From Tubiluchus corallicola (lineage: Eukaryota; Priapulida; Priapulimorpha; Priapulimorphida; Tubiluchidae): a stretch of 64,000 nucleotides of DNA. Positions 13,237-26,783 of the stretch are shown here, in pieces. Each line of letters begins with the position of its first letter. The first letter of the stretch is position 1. Location of the stretch: positions 206,511-270,510 of the forward strand of contig JAQGDQ010000263.1 in NCBI GenBank assembly GCA_030141605.1, written 5' to 3'. The position numbers were made by a program, and so were the translations under genes. The notes beneath the pieces were generated by a model, which made no database searches, was not told where the DNA came from, and saw nothing but the letters and a program-made list of their open reading frames with translations.

Positions 13237-13428
13237 AGTAGTAGTAGTAGTAGTAGCAGTAGCAGTAGTAGTAGTAGTAGCAGTAGTAGTAGCAGTAGTA
13301 GTAGTATAGTAGTAGCAGTAGTAGTGGTAGTAGTAGCAGTATAGTAGTAGCAGTAGTAGTGGTAGTAGTAGCAGTATAGTAGTATAGTAGTAGCAGTAGT
13401 AGAAGTAGTAGCAGTAGTTTAGTGACCA
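13022..13428. repeat. Impure (AGT/AGC)n trinucleotide tract
   Basis: About 400 bp of TAG/GTA/GCA triplets. On minus it opens a Leu/Tyr/Thr-rich frame, which is an artefact. Confidence 0.97.
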
Positions 13429-14176
13429 TACAATTAATCTTTACAATCTTCAGCAGTGATAGAAGTATGGAAACATTTCATAGTCCAAAATTTTCTACTT
13501 TTCAGAAAACAGTGACATTGTACAAAGGTTAAAAAATTCGCAATAACCAATTTTCATTTAGTATCAGTAAAATACAATGACTGAGCTGAGCTTACAGAAT
13601 TTTACAGAACTGTAACACTTCATTATGGTTACTTGCAAAAATTAGTGAATTTTCAACAACGAAAAGTCGTATTTTCCACTTACCTCTGTGCCTGGAAGTA
13701 AATTCCTATTTTCCAGAGACCTGTTATCCTAAATCACTTATTGATAGAGGATATTTCCCACTATAAGTCTCCGCTTGCTGGCAGGATATTTGAGTCAAAA
13801 ACACGCGTAATCCAATGTTATGAAAAAATCTTCCTTGCTATCCAAACACGCCGACAACAACCAGTTAACTCAATGCAAATGATGTCAAAGTTTGAACATA
13901 AGAGGCACTGTGTCAACTCATTACACTCACCACGACACATTAGTTACCGGACGTACATATAATGCGAATGAGTATGATGGCAAGTCTAACCAGACCTACG
14001 CAATGCACACTCGGTTAACCTTCTGTGACGCTCCACTTACTCTCACAACCAGCAAGTTACAGTCTCGTTTAGCCCCAGATTTTCGAGAAATTCGCAGATA
14101 AAATTAACAAATCGTTCGTAAGAACCAATAATGAAAACGCCCGAAAACTGGCCATTAAACCAATGCGTCCCTTTGA

Positions 14177-14177
<1 letters not shown>

Positions 14178-14212
<35 letters not shown>

Positions 14213-14248
14213 CATTATGATTATCATTCTTATTTTTATTATTATTAC

Positions 14249-14322
<74 letters not shown>
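14178..14322. repeat. (TTA)n microsatellite
   Basis: Near-pure TTA repeat, interrupted around 14210-14250. It creates poly-Ile frames on both strands that are not genes. Confidence 0.97.
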
Positions 14323-14324
<2 letters not shown>

Positions 14325-14794
14325 AGTAATTTTGATGTTTGTGGCTGTTTGACCTTTTTCGCAAGTGCTCTTTTTTTACAGGTTACCAAAAAAAATTTGA
14401 ATGTATTTAAGCATAATCATCTATGCTGGAAATTACAATGTATGAAAGGAATTAAATAAACGTTTCTATTTATAACTTAGTATATGTCTACAGTATACAG
14501 TTCTTTTAAAGTGATTTAAATCATTTTGAAGATAAGAGTCCTTCGTCAGTGCCGACACAACGAGAACTAAAACTTGGTAGAACAGCATTTTTATGTTCAA
14601 GATGATTTATTTAAGATCCTGATACATAAACGTAAAGATAGAATGTAAAATGCTTTACTCTCATCAAAATTGAGAGAAGAAGAGAAAAATTCTCAGCCTC
14701 CCTCAGGGAGCAAGTGTTTTTAACCCAGAGCGCCCTCCGCAAAAGTCAGACAAAGAAATACAATGAAAACGCAGAGGAAGAGTATATATATATA

Positions 14795-15240
<446 letters not shown>

Positions 15241-15656
15241 ACAGTAGTAACAAATAAAATTGCTACCACTTGCTCAAGCAATTAATATCATTCAGAGGAA
15301 ATCCTAGCAATAAAATCAAATTAAATTTCACAATTTTTTTCGTATTAACTGTGAAATACAAACGTAGCAATGCAAACAAAATTGGCCCCCAAAGTTGACA
15401 CTAAAAGAAATTTAATGTCCCTGTTTATCCGTCCTATACGGCCTGCTCATTCAAATGATAGAAACTGAATTGAGAAAATTCATTTGGATGATCTTGAAAA
15501 TATCGCATTTCTACGCAACCATGACAGTGGAGAATGGAAACTTCAATAAAGCAGAAAGTAAACCAGCTTTTCTTAACATAAAATTGTAGATTCTTGTTTA
15601 AGCGTCTTAGGAATTTACGATTTTAATGACCTCGATTGGAAAGGCGAAAAAACACA

Positions 15657-15960
15657 CTTACTTCACAAACACACAGCCAACCACACTCAACCGACAAACG
15701 AACAAATAACCAGCTGACCAACCAATCAAAAGCCCAACAAACAAACGAATTAACCAACTAGATGAGCAATCAAAGAACCTGCCAACCAACCAACTAGCCA
15801 ATTAACCAACCAGCCAACCCAACAAGCAAACCAGCTCATCAACTAGCAAACAAACTAACAAACAAACTCACCAATCCACAAACCAACCAACCAAGCACCA
15901 ATCTTCAAGCATTTGACCGACTGATCAGCCACCTACTGAACAGCTGTCCAGTCAGCCAAC
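15657..15960. repeat. Degenerate CCAA-type simple sequence
   Basis: About 300 bp dominated by imperfect CCAA/ACCA tetranucleotides on one strand, with strong A+C bias. It looks like an old, decayed tetranucleotide repeat. Confidence 0.7.
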
Positions 15961-16407
15961 CAGCTAGTTCAAAGCTACTTTAGATGCACGTGAAAAAAAT
16001 CAAAAAGTCACGAGGTAAAAAGGGCGAGTTTCATTAACATAATTACCTGTTCAAGTACCTGAAACATTTCAACAGAAAGTGTGTAAAACCTCTAAATTGC
16101 TTGTAGACAAAAAGACGCTATAGAAATGTAACGAAAGGTAAAAGATTTGGGGGGGTAATTTATTGCACTGTTACCTTGTCATTTGCGGTCAAGTTTTTTT
16201 TTAAATGTGTTAAAGTCTTATTCTAAGCGAAACCAATAATCAAGTCGAATCAGTTACAATAAATAAGAAACGTGTGGGCTCTGAACTCAATAAGATTCAG
16301 CTATCAAAACTTTCACGACTAACCAAGCGAATAGGTAAGGAGAATCAGTTACAAGCTTACAACAAGTAGAAATCTGTATGTTCTGAAAGTCTCTTAGTGT
16401 TTGGATG

Positions 16408-16959
16408 GTAAGGGAAAACCGGACGATTGTTTAGACTCAATCTCATTTTAATTTACTGTCCAAAATATACATGTTCTTACCTATAAAAGTTAACAATTGT
16501 TCCTTATATTTGAATAATTAGCCTTAGAAAGTTAGTTAACGGCAACCGAGCACAGCTATTGCTTACGTCAGAAACTAACCACAGTTTGTGCAATGGCAGG
16601 CATCTTACCTTGCGCGCCAAGCACATAGGTGTTACAGTGCTATTTAAACGCATGATGTCACGAAAAATTGGCTCTACATCATATGACGTCAGAAACTAAC
16701 ACAACAGTTCATGATCATGGTTATCACGGTACTGCCTTCTATTTGTCGGCCACGCGCACGTGACAAAAAAGCGCCTCTGCCAGTCTTAGTCGATTCACTG
16801 AGCCGCGTGTAGCTTTGAAAGTTTAACGAAATTTGAGTATCCGAGGTAATTATTATTTAATCTAAGCTTTGATATAAAAAAATCTATTGTAGTTTTCAAT
16901 ATTTTAGAGCATTCTTTATTCTGAAGTAATGTTTACACAATCATCCGGTTTTCCTTTAA
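16408..16959 (+). mobile_element. TTAA-flanked MITE, family A copy 1
   Basis: About 550 bp. The ends are inverted: GGGAAAACCGGACGATTGT on the left, and ACAATCATCCGGTTTTCCT followed by TTAA on the right. The left flank is GTAA, a one-base change from TTAA. Copies 2-4 at 24757, 26914 and 48597 share the whole body. No coding capacity. TTAA flanks suggest mobilisation by a piggyBac-type transposase, which is inference. Confidence 0.88.
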
Positions 16960-17261
16960 AAGTTTTAAAACTATTTAAAGACATATCCGAGAAGAATGAA
17001 GTACAGTAAAATAGAAGTCTGTACCTTCTGAAAATCTATTTGACTAATGTCAAAAGTCCCATGACTAGCGAAAACAATAGTTAGGAGAACGTAAATAAAA
17101 TGAGTTGAATCGATTTACACATTACAAGCTTTCCCGCATTTCTCACAAACTGACAGATCGTTTACCGCCGAAAGTGGTACTGACAAGCCACTAGCATAGC
17201 AGTGTCTAGCTTTTTGCTGGATTACTGCTGCGTTTACCTGTCTGAAGGCAGATTTCTTTTA

Positions 17262-17327
17262 TTTTAGAATTCTGCCTGCCCAATGTCTACAATAGACGTG
17301 ACGGGCGTATGATGATGATGATGATGA
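17262..17327 (+). repeat. Short retroposon-like tail ending (GAT)n
   Basis: A block with GTCTACAATAGACGTGACGG followed by GAT repeats. Nearly the same block with a GATGAAGATGATG end is at 50998-51050, so this is a dispersed 3' end with a GAT-type tail. Confidence 0.6.
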
Positions 17328-17744
17328 TAACCGCCGAAACTTTTTCGACATTACCCTAGTCATTTTTATTAAACAATGAAGAGTAAAAGATAATTTAAAT
17401 AAGTAATAGAAAATAACGAAATAAATTAGACATGATAGCTACCAAAAATACGAAAATATTTTTCCTAGCATAGGGGATTGAAATTGTTTTCTTTCACTTC
17501 TTGGTTTCAAAATTTGTTGTTATCAATTATTTCTCTGTTACGTCAGCTGAAGATAAAAATGTTTCTAAACTCATAAATAAAGCAGTAAAGACTGTTGCTA
17601 TTGTTATGCATGAAAAACGTTTGTTTGTTTCTTTACAGCTCTACGAAAATATTTGCGATTATTTTATTGCACAAAACACAATTACACAAATTACAGATTA
17701 TACGATTACACAACAAAGTAGATCGTTGGTGTATGTGTAGTGTG

Positions 17745-18570
17745 CTGCATTTTGTGCATTGTTCATAATTTTAAACATTGTTGTTTGAACAATGTAGAGG
17801 ATGAATTTCATGTAATTATTGAATGTCCACTGTACGCTCATGTTAGAGAGGAATGTTCTGTATTATTTCAGATTTCTGTCCTGAGTGTCCACTGTACGCT
17901 CATGTAAGAGAGGAATGTTTTTGTATTATTTCAGATCTCTGTCCTGAGTGTCCACTGTACGCTCATGTTAGAGAGGAATGTTCTGTATTCTTTCAGATTT
18001 CTGTCCTGAGTGTCCACTGTACGCTCATGTAAGAGAGGAATGTTTTTGTATTCTTTCAGATCTCTGTCCTGAGTGTCCACTGTACGCTCATGTTAGAGAG
18101 GAATGTTCTGTATTCTTTCAGATTTCTGTCCTGAGTGTTCACTGTACGATCATGTAAGAGTGGAATGTTTTTGTATTCTTTCTGATTTTTGTCCTGACTT
18201 TCATTATATGTCTCCTAATAAGCAGTTCGTGTTTTTAAATGCGTCACAAGATGTAGAAGTTATTAAAATTAATGCTAGATTGGTCCACAAAATATTTGAA
18301 GATAAGCCCGACTGAGATAACTTACTGCAAGCTTGACTGACTGACTAACTGTAATAATATTGAGTTCATGATATGTATGTATGTATGTTGCTCTGTTTAT
18401 GTCTATTGTATGTGTTTTTTGTGCTTGAACTAGTATACCACATAAATGTTGTTTCATTGCTTTAACGTAGAATGTTTTTCTAAGTCTCGTTTTTCTTTAT
18501 CTCTTCTAATTTGCTTAATGGTTTAATGAATAAATAAATAAATAAACAAACAAACAAATAAATAAATAAA
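17745..18570 (+). mobile_element. LINE 3' end with an internal minisatellite
   Basis: The frame near 17785 reads NNVEDEFHVIIECPLYAHVR, the Cys-containing C-terminal segment of CR1/L2-type LINE proteins. After a tandem array it resumes with a LINE-like end (INARLVHKIFEDKPD, then stop at 18313). The 3' end runs into an AATA/AACA tail at 18525-18570. The element is 5'-truncated and inactive. Confidence 0.72.
17824..18197 (+). repeat. 62/63-bp minisatellite inside the LINE tail
   Basis: Six copies starting TGTCCACTGTACGCTCATG (TGTTCACTGTACGATCATG in the last). Two versions alternate: one with GTTAGAG and TTCTG, one with GTAAGAG and TTTTTG, so the true period is a dimer of about 125 bp. It arose by amplifying coding sequence of the dead LINE. 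Confidence 0.92.
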
Positions 18571-19455
18571 TTTATACACTTTTTATGCGTGTATTTAATC
18601 GGTATGCTGTAACCGGTGCAATTAAACCAAAATCCATGCACTTTAAGCACGGATTGAAATCTGGCAGAAAAGCTAAAAAGTGAAATCTAATAAACACTGT
18701 ATCAATTCACAAATTGTAGCTATGACAAGCCTGAATTTACAAAACCTACAGAAAAAGAAACGCTCTTCCAACATCTATTTCACCTAATTACCTAGTTACA
18801 TTGATACTTGAAAAAAAACACACACACAGCGTTTTGGTTTAAAAACGTTAATACAGGATTGGTTTTAGCAATGTGGGGAATTTCACTAATACCCAATTAC
18901 TAGCATCGCTTCATCTCACATACAAGTAGACCACAGTTCCAGATTAGTCTAAAGGGCAACTCTAAAAACAAGTATCTATGTTTCGAGCAGGTGGTAACGC
19001 GTTTAGTCGAAGGTCTAAGAAAAACAACAATGTTTCATTATTGTGCAAAACCTATCAAAAGTAATCATTTCAACCATTATAAGCTTGGTCGTAACGCTTA
19101 AGCTAAAATTAGTTGGAATTTGGAAAAGAACGCCAAAGAAGTATACATGCTGTTCCAGTTTTATGCGTTATTGACTTTTTGGAGTTCAATACTCTTTCTT
19201 CTTTTTCTTTGTTCGAAACGTTTAGTTTGTCCTTAATTTGCACACAATGCAGAAATTTCACGACGCAGCTGCAACTGCCGCTGTTACGGGGAAAAGAGAA
19301 ATTGTGTTCAAAATTCAATGGCGTTTATTTTTGCAGACATCGGAAATTTTACTTGTTCGACTTTCTTTTAACAGAAACGCATAAAAAGAAGCTGCTGACT
19401 CCATTCTAATAATTTATTCTATTATAAATTTGCATATAGCCTTATACTATTTACG

Positions 19456-19467
19456 TAGTAGTAGTAC

Positions 19468-19545
<78 letters not shown>

Positions 19546-19680
19546 CAGTAGCAGTAGCAGTAGCAGTAGCAGTAGCAGTAGCAGTAGCAGTAGCAGTAGC
19601 AGTAGTAGTAGTAGTAGCAGCAGCAGCACCAACACCACCCACCACCACCACCACCACCACCAACAGCAGCAGCAGTATAT
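19456..19680. repeat. (AGT)n(AGC)n(ACC)n trinucleotide tract
   Basis: TAG triplets, then GCAGTA hexamers, then CAC and CAG triplets. It produces poly-Ser, poly-Leu and poly-Thr frames on both strands. None is a credible gene. Confidence 0.97.
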
Positions 19681-20389
19681 TTACTCAGAAGTGTACGTAC
19701 GTGCTGTACTTTTTGATTACTTAAAATTTTTGTGAAACCAAGATAAATTCCTTGCGAAGAGTTTCTTTCTTAAATTCTAGCAAATACATTTAGAAATGTG
19801 TAAAAACGAACATTTTGTAGTTTTTCGGTCACACAGTAGAATCTTAAAATTACCTATAAAGGCAAATGCTTAACTACGTACACAAATTCTGCACATTCTG
19901 TTTGCTTAACAGACAGTCTGCTAACAGGAGTCCTTTCAACTCAAAAATTTACAAGAGAATGAGAAACCTTGAAAGAAAAACAGAAACGTGCTAAAATTGC
20001 CAGCAAAAAAAAACGCACGAAGAAAACGATTCGTTCTGCCTTCGCAAAAAATCAATAAATATCAGTTACGATAAAATTATAACAAGTTCCAATGATCGTA
20101 TTAAATATTTTGCTTTTTCCTTGGCAACTCTGTCTAAACAGTCAATTTATTAAAGACAGTGCGAGGTCATATTCTACCCCGCATCACCAGTTAAGCAGAT
20201 TTTTCATTAATATCAAGGTAAACAGAAAAACCATGTACTAACTTTGAAGAAATTTGTCTACCTGACACAGCTCATTAAAAGAAGACAGGATGATTTTTCA
20301 TTCACTGTTTCATTTTCAAGTAAGGTAAAAAAATATAGATTTTAACACCAAGAATACTGCAACAGTGTTTCTGATAATTAAATAATAGG

Positions 20390-20880
20390 TTAAAATCTCA
20401 ATGAACGGCGGGCGAGCCCAACTATTGTTGACATCACAAACTAACATAATTTTCAACAGCAAAAATATTCCACGAACGAGCGTGTTGCACGTGTTTGCGA
20501 AAGTTGAAGTACAGTGCTACCGTAAGATATTCAGTGTGTTGTACTAAAACTCGGCACGTTTTAAGATAAAAATTGAAATTTCAAATTTTCCGCTCTGCTC
20601 AGGATCATAAATGCATAAGCTGTCTAACGTGTGCATACGTCACAAACGAACACCTGTGAACTGAGAGGTACAGCATCTGTTTTAGTGCAACGTGTTTCGG
20701 AAATCCAGGCTCTGATACCCGTCTATCGAATAGCGAAATGCATGTAACAGCGAAGAACTAGTGGCGCAAACGAGAAATTTTGTTTGCGTGGTAATAATTC
20801 TTTCACCTAAGTCATTTTTGAAAAAAATAGTATGTTTTCTCTCAATATTTTAAAGAGTAGATTATTTTGATCTATGTGCT
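20390..20880 (+). mobile_element. TTAA element, family B copy 1
   Basis: Starts TTAAAATCTCAATGAACGGC and follows the copy at 30288-30883 for about 480 bp. The far end, which should read CCGGTTTTCCTTTAA, has been lost. No coding capacity. Confidence 0.75.
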
Positions 20881-21339
20881 GAAACTCACATGATGCTTAA
20901 CTAGAACATTTGAAATTCCTCTGAATCAACAAATATACACCATTCAGTATGAAAGTGAAAGAGGCAGAAAAGTCAGGAGAAGTCTTGAGGCCACTGTAAT
21001 TAAGCTTTCAAAGGTAAAATTACACTCTTCTTAAACTACACCATTTAGAGTGGGGATGAATTAGAAAGTTGAAGAAATGACCGGTTTGGAGTTTTTTGTG
21101 TTGAGCAAGAGACGCTTTTGCCTGCAGCGTAGAATGAGGTCAGTAGGTACTTGAGCGTAATGAAGAAGAAGAATACTTTTTCTGTCTCTTGGGTTTACTT
21201 CACTTGACAGAAGCTGTTCCACTTACTACTGCCACCCCACTTTCAATTTGCTTAAAACAATAGCGTCAGTAAGCACTTTGGAAATATTCGCGAATTGTTA
21301 AGATTGAGGAATATAGATCTTTAAGTAATATTAATATAA

Positions 21340-21605
21340 TAAATTATTATAATTTATTAGAATTTATCATAATAATATAATAAACTCGTTTTGGACATAA
21401 TCCAGGGTAAAACCTTAAATAACTCAATACTTATTTGCAAGGTGATAGAGATTATGATTACCCGCATGTTAGTTCGATACACCGGCGTACTTGGTCGAAA
21501 AAGCAACGGTGCCACGTTTTAAGTCTTTGGAATTACGCGATCGGGAGTTGAACCCGCGACCTACAGGGTGGGAAACGCTTACGCTACCACTGAGCTACGG
21601 CACCC
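21340..21605 (-). mobile_element. tRNA-derived SINE
   Basis: On minus, from 21605, the head is tRNA-like. An A-box region reads TAGCTCAGTGGTAGCG and a B-box GGTTCAACTCC sits in a CGGG/CCCG stem. The tRNA part runs on without a 3' end into a unique body with CCAAAGACTTAAAAC and an AT-rich TTTATTATATTATTATG tail. The body motif recurs in the SINE at 63558-63790. I judge it a SINE and not a working tRNA gene. Confidence 0.75.
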
Positions 21606-21890
21606 AGTCAGAGTGTGGGTTTAATGATCCATGTCTTTGATACCAATAATGTTTCATATTTCGAGCAAAATTTGGATTCAATAGTTTAATAAATACTCTT
21701 AAATAAATAATTAATAATAATTAGCAGATTCATTAAATGATTTTGTCACTAATTTTATTTAGCTCAGTAACAAGGCTAATTACATTCATGCAGTCCTGGT
21801 GGTGTACATTTGTGAGCAAAATAATTCCAAGTTCCAGAATATTAGTTAACATTTTTTACGTAAGAATGTTCAAGAACGGACGGCTTTGCT

Positions 21891-21998
21891 TTGCCAAAAC
21901 GTCACGTGACAGTTGCAGTTAAGACGCATTGTTGCGGTGCACCTAACCGTTGACCTGCAGCAACTGCGCGTGCGCACCACGAAACTGTGAAAAGGCTC
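21891..21998 (-). mobile_element. MITE family D, partial copy
   Basis: Inverted and partial match to the left part of the 1793-2152 element, sharing CAGTTGCAGTTAAGA, CAGCAACTGCGC and the CTGTGAAAAGGCT end. Confidence 0.7.
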
Positions 21999-23376
21999 AC
22001 TGTAGTAAAAGGCGATAAAACAGGCGTATGGTTGTGATAAACAATTTTTATAAATTTGGATGTGTTATAATTATTCTTGAAGCATTTTCTTTATTTTAGG
22101 GAAAGGGGAGAGAGCCGCATGATCACGATTAACAAATCTTACAAATTTTAATGATGCTCGTGATTATTCCATTTTTTTTATATTTTAGGGGGAGGCGAGA
22201 AAGTGCATGTAAAAGCCGAAGTGAAATAAAATGCGATGTTCATATCTGAACTGCAACTGTAACTATGTCAGCAGTAGCAGCAGTTCAATGCACGTAAAAC
22301 AGTATGTACGTGAAAGTGTCAATAGAACGACAACTCTCTGTTTTCGATAATGCCCGCAAAGACAGCAATCTTGTTGCATGAAAGGTGCATCACTGAAGCG
22401 AAGTAAGGAGGATATTTATACAAGTTGTACAACAAGTCTAAAGCAAACACGCTTTATTAAATAATCAGAAAATCGAAAGTGTGTTTCGTGCGCAATGAAC
22501 AAAAATCTCATGACAAGTTGTGAAAAGGGCAGATTCATGTTAATAGAAACAGCTGCAATTAAACAGCGGGTTGTTACCCTTTTGAGATGAAGCGTAATCT
22601 CAAATTGAGGCATAATCTTTGTGTATGCATCTTTAACGTCAAGACTAATTAGAAGTAATAATGTTTATAAACTAAGGTGAATAGCCACTTCTTACAATGG
22701 AGTTAAGACCTCATAAATTCCTCTTAAATTTTCTAACGAGCTATCCTATATCACGATGTCATGAGTATTACAATTGTTGGCATCAAATTAAAATGAAAAT
22801 TACGCAAAAATAACGCAACTTAATTCTCGTCGTTCAAATGGCAGCATGTGCCATGTGGTATGCGGAACCCAATAAACCTATTCAGATTGTCGAGTATAAT
22901 AAATTGCAACGAACTAAGTGAGATTAAAATCACTGAAAGTCACAATTTCGTTTCATTTCAATTAATTCTCGTTCACAAAATAGAGAATGAAAACCAGTGA
23001 GAACTTTACACGACATTCAAAACAGACAAAAGTTGGTAGGACGATTGCCATCTGTAACAATGAATGTAACAATGTAACAACTAACAATGGATGTCAATCA
23101 TTTGCCCGATTTGATCATCGCAAAATCGAAAATTTTCTTTGAGACAAAATGTACGAGGCAATATTCAGACTGGTTGACTTAGGAAGTTTTACACTGTGCA
23201 CACTTTCTCAAGACATTTTCGAACAATTGTTGTTTGTTATGTTCGTGGGAGACTGAACTCTTAACTTGCGCAGTCCTTTTGAAAAAAAGTGCAATTAACT
23301 TGCCCCCGTTATTTCCAATTTATGCAACTACTAGTCTCGTACGCAAATAACGAAAAACTGCACAATTTTTAAAATA

Positions 23377-24050
23377 ATTAAAGGACAAGAAAAGGGGTAG
23401 CTGAAAAATCTCCTTTAAAAATTATATTACTTCATAGCATTTTTATGCGTATATCGTACTCGCGTTGAAAGGATTTTTGGTTTGTTTTCATTTTTAATCT
23501 CTCACAATACTATTCCGACCGTGACATTACATGACGTCATATACGCAGACGTAAATCAACGGAAGAAAAGGAAATGTTAAATTTAAACTATGTTACAAAA
23601 AACTTCCCGTACAAAATTATATTACTTGGCATTTCGTTCACCTACTTGAAAGACTCATGTAACTAGAAAAGAAAATTATTAATTATTTAAAATGTTTTCA
23701 CCAATTGGTAAAATGTCACTGACTCACCTCCAGGGTGCACCACTTACTAACTAAAAAACGTATTTTTAATCTTATTGACAAGATACGGTAATTTAAAATT
23801 TTACTATGTGACGTGCGCGCTACGAATGCTCTGATTATTTTTTCAAACTTTACTCAGTGTTATCTAAACTTGTTTTAAATCGTTAAATGGCTGCGTCTAA
23901 CGTTCATCGTGAGAGTTTAAATTTACATGTTTTACACAGCGTTACTGTCGACGCAAGCCATACATGCAAAAAGGCAGTACTTAAGTGGTCTAAAATTTCA
24001 AGAAGAATTTTCTAAACTTTATGTAAGTGGAGCGTTTTCTTGTAATTAAC
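23377..24050 (+). mobile_element. Dispersed element, family C copy 1
   Basis: Begins TTAAAGGACAAGAAAAGG and matches the inverse of 34715-35402 over about 670 bp, for example AGAAAAGAAAATTATTAATTA and GGTGCACCACTTA. Near its right end both copies can be read as a related peptide (QYLSGLKFQEEF here). The TTAA edge suggests the same transposition class as families A and B. Confidence 0.75.
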
Positions 24051-24179
24051 AGGACAACAAGACAGGATTCTTAGATAAAGCTAAAGTATTGTCTTGAAAC
24101 ATTAGCAGTAACGTTTCATAAAACTTGCGAATATAAACTGCCACTCAGACAGTTATAAGTGCAGCTATTTTAAATGGTC

Positions 24180-24320
24180 AGACGTTTTTAATGACCAGAT
24201 GCATTTGCCCAGAACAGTGTATGTTTTTTATGTGAACTAACACTGATTGTCTGTCTTTTATTATGATGGTCAATGTTTTTAAAATGGCAAATAAAGAGTT
24301 TACGACTACTACTACTAATA
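24180..24320 (+). mobile_element. LINE 3' end fragment
   Basis: Ends TTTTAAAATGGCAAATAAAG followed by CTACTA triplets. The same TGGCAAATAAAG ending closes the LINE at 6062-6860. Confidence 0.5.
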
Positions 24321-24384
24321 CTATGTCGCGTAAGAAATTTACGTCGCTAAAAGAAAGCTTGGGCAATTTTACGTAAATTTCGGA

Positions 24385-24460
24385 AAAATAATCAGAGCAT
24401 TTGTAGTACATACTTCACTAACTAAGCAAAAGTAGAAATTATTTTATCTCGTTAATAAGA
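24385..24460 (+). mobile_element. Family C, short partial copy
   Basis: Matches the part of family C around AATAATCAGAGCATTTGTAG and AATAAGATTAA. Only about 75 bp is recognisable. Confidence 0.5.
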
Positions 24461-24756
24461 TTAATATGTCTTTTGATAAGTCAGTAACGTTTCTGCGGTT
24501 GGACGCGAACATTTTAAATTAGAATTTCCAATTTTTTCAATTCAATTAATTTATTCCGCAAAATACACGCACTGTACAATACAATCAAAATTCAATACAT
24601 ATACGATAACGTTAATACAATTAACATTACAAATTAAACATGGCGCTGAAACCAAGAGCAAGGCCATCAGAAGGAGACCAATTTTCTTTTCTTCACACTT
24701 CCTTCTTAATATGAAAAGTTCTTCGGGACATCTTTAAAAATCTGTTTTCTTACTCT

Positions 24757-25314
24757 TTAAAGGGAGACCGGACGATTGTTTAGACTCAATCTCATTTTAA
24801 TTTACTGTCCAAAATATACATTTTCTTGCCTATAAAAATTAACAATTGTTCCTTATGTTTGAATAATTAGCTTAGAAAGTTGATTAACGGCAACCGAATA
24901 CAGCTACTTGCTTACGTCAGAAACTAACAACAGTTTGTGCAATGGCGGGCGTTTTCCCTTGCACATCAAGCACATTTGCATAAGTGTTACAGTACCTATT
25001 AAACGTGTGATGTCACGAAAAATGGGCTTTACGTCATATGACGTCAGAAACTAACACAGCAGTTCATGATCATGGTTATCACGGTACCGCCTTCTATTGG
25101 ACGCCTAGGCGAATGTGACAAAAAGGCGCCATTGCAAATCGTATTAGATTCACTGAGCCGTGCGTAGCTTTGAAAGTTTAACGAAATTTGAATATCCGCT
25201 GTAATTATTATTTAATCTAAGCTCTGATTTAAAATAAGTTATTATAGTTTTCAATATTTTAGAGCATTCTTTATTCTGAACTAATGTTTACACAATCACC
25301 CGGTTTTCCTTTAA
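24757..25314 (+). mobile_element. TTAA-flanked MITE, family A copy 2
   Basis: Perfect TTAA on both sides (24757-24760 and 25311-25314). Ends AGGGAGACCGGACGATTG and CACCCGGTTTTCCT. The body is closely similar to copies at 16408, 26914 and 48597. No coding capacity. Confidence 0.9.
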
Positions 25315-25665
25315 TGCTATAAGTTTTTCACTAAAATTTTATTCACTTTTTATTTCAATGTAAATACATGTAATTAGGTTAATTGAAATTAAATTGTGCA
25401 TTTTATAGCCATTTTAAACTGAATTAGTTTTTAGCCGCTACGTGAAACATCGTGTACAATTAACAGATGATGAAATAAATTTTTACCTAAATTTTTTTAT
25501 AAATAATTACTAGATACATTGAAGTATTTTATCTTTTTTCATTGTGATCTCTATGTACTTTGTAATCGACAATAATTGAACAACATTCATTGCCAGGTGT
25601 GAAAATTCACCTAACTTTAGATTTGCCATTGAATTCAGTAATTTACAAACTGTTGCTGTTGTCTC

Positions 25666-25880
25666 CACTGGCACTGCTGTTGATGATGATCGTGACGACA
25701 TCGATGCAATAATAATGTCAGTGACGATGCTAACGATAATGACGGTGATGGTGACAACAATGACGATGATATCGATCATGAAGATGATGAGAGTGATGAT
25801 GATGAGGACGACGACCACGACGACGATGATGACGACGACAACGATGATAATGATGATGACGACGACGAGACTATGACAAC
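25666..25880. repeat. Impure (GAT/GAC)n tract
   Basis: Trinucleotide repeat mixing GAT, GAC and AAT. The poly-Ser and Ile/Val-rich minus frames across it are artefacts. Confidence 0.95.
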
Positions 25881-26730
25881 GATGCATAATAACTTAGAGA
25901 AACCTAAAGATGAACTGTTTTTAAGAAGACAAAGGAAGACTAAGTACTTCTGATAATATAAGCTCATTTGAAAAGCTTACCTTCTGTAGAAAAAGTCTTT
26001 GTTCGTCGCAAAGGTTGATTATGGGATCTAATAGCGTGCACACGTCCTGTTCACTAAGACTGCTGGCTTTTCTATAAGTAAAGTAAAGAAGTAATTGTAC
26101 AAATTTAGCCTTTATAACCGTCTCAGCAACTATTGTCCCACTAATTTTAGGAAGTATTAATTTATTGTATACGTTTTACTGAAGTCATTGTACTGTACAC
26201 AACGACAGTAAACATTGTTTAATAAATATGCTAAAACAACTTTGTGCATACTAGAATCAACAGTATCAGTGTGTGAATAAATTAAGGATTAATTTAAGAA
26301 AGGCTTGTCCATACCGTAATGTTAATTGCACACTTTGTAAATTATTGACCATTGAGACGTGTGAATGCGCAGCTATGATGCAGATCCAAAAACGGTACAT
26401 TGCATGTGAGCCGGATATCCGTTTCTAGTTTTTACTGGAAGATTGATTCCAGGTTCAATGAGGTAGTCTGTATTGTCAGTATCTACCAACCCAGTACTTC
26501 AATATTTTAAACTGAACTAAACTATATGACGTGTGACCATTTCTAAAGTGCTTATAATGTGGCGTGCTGCGTTCCATTTACAAGAGTTGCTTTAGTATTA
26601 TAGTGCTCACTGATTTTTGTAATAAATAAATAAATATCATTCTTTTAGATATAATTTAATGTTTTTTTTACTAAATTCTAGATTGTTTATTACTTTTTAT
26701 ATTCCAAATTGTCAGTCATTCTTTTAGACA

Positions 26731-26783
26731 CAAGCCTTTCGTAGTTTCGTTGTGCGCATGCGCTGGAACTATAGAAAGGCTTA
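26731..26783. mobile_element. Family D solo hairpin
   Basis: A 53-bp near-palindrome: CAAGCCTTTCGTAGTTTCG, a TGTGCGCATGCGC centre, then GGAACTATAGAAAGGCTTAT. It consists of the two ends of a family D element with almost no interior. Confidence 0.65.

Noticed and set aside
19430-19735. 101-residue frame with a long poly-Ser run
   Set aside because: It is a translated AGT/AGC microsatellite; poly-Leu and poly-Thr frames are open on the other strand at the same place.
21533-21605. Functional tRNA gene on minus
   Set aside because: The promoter boxes and T stem are good, but the sequence runs on into a SINE body without a matching acceptor stem or terminator.
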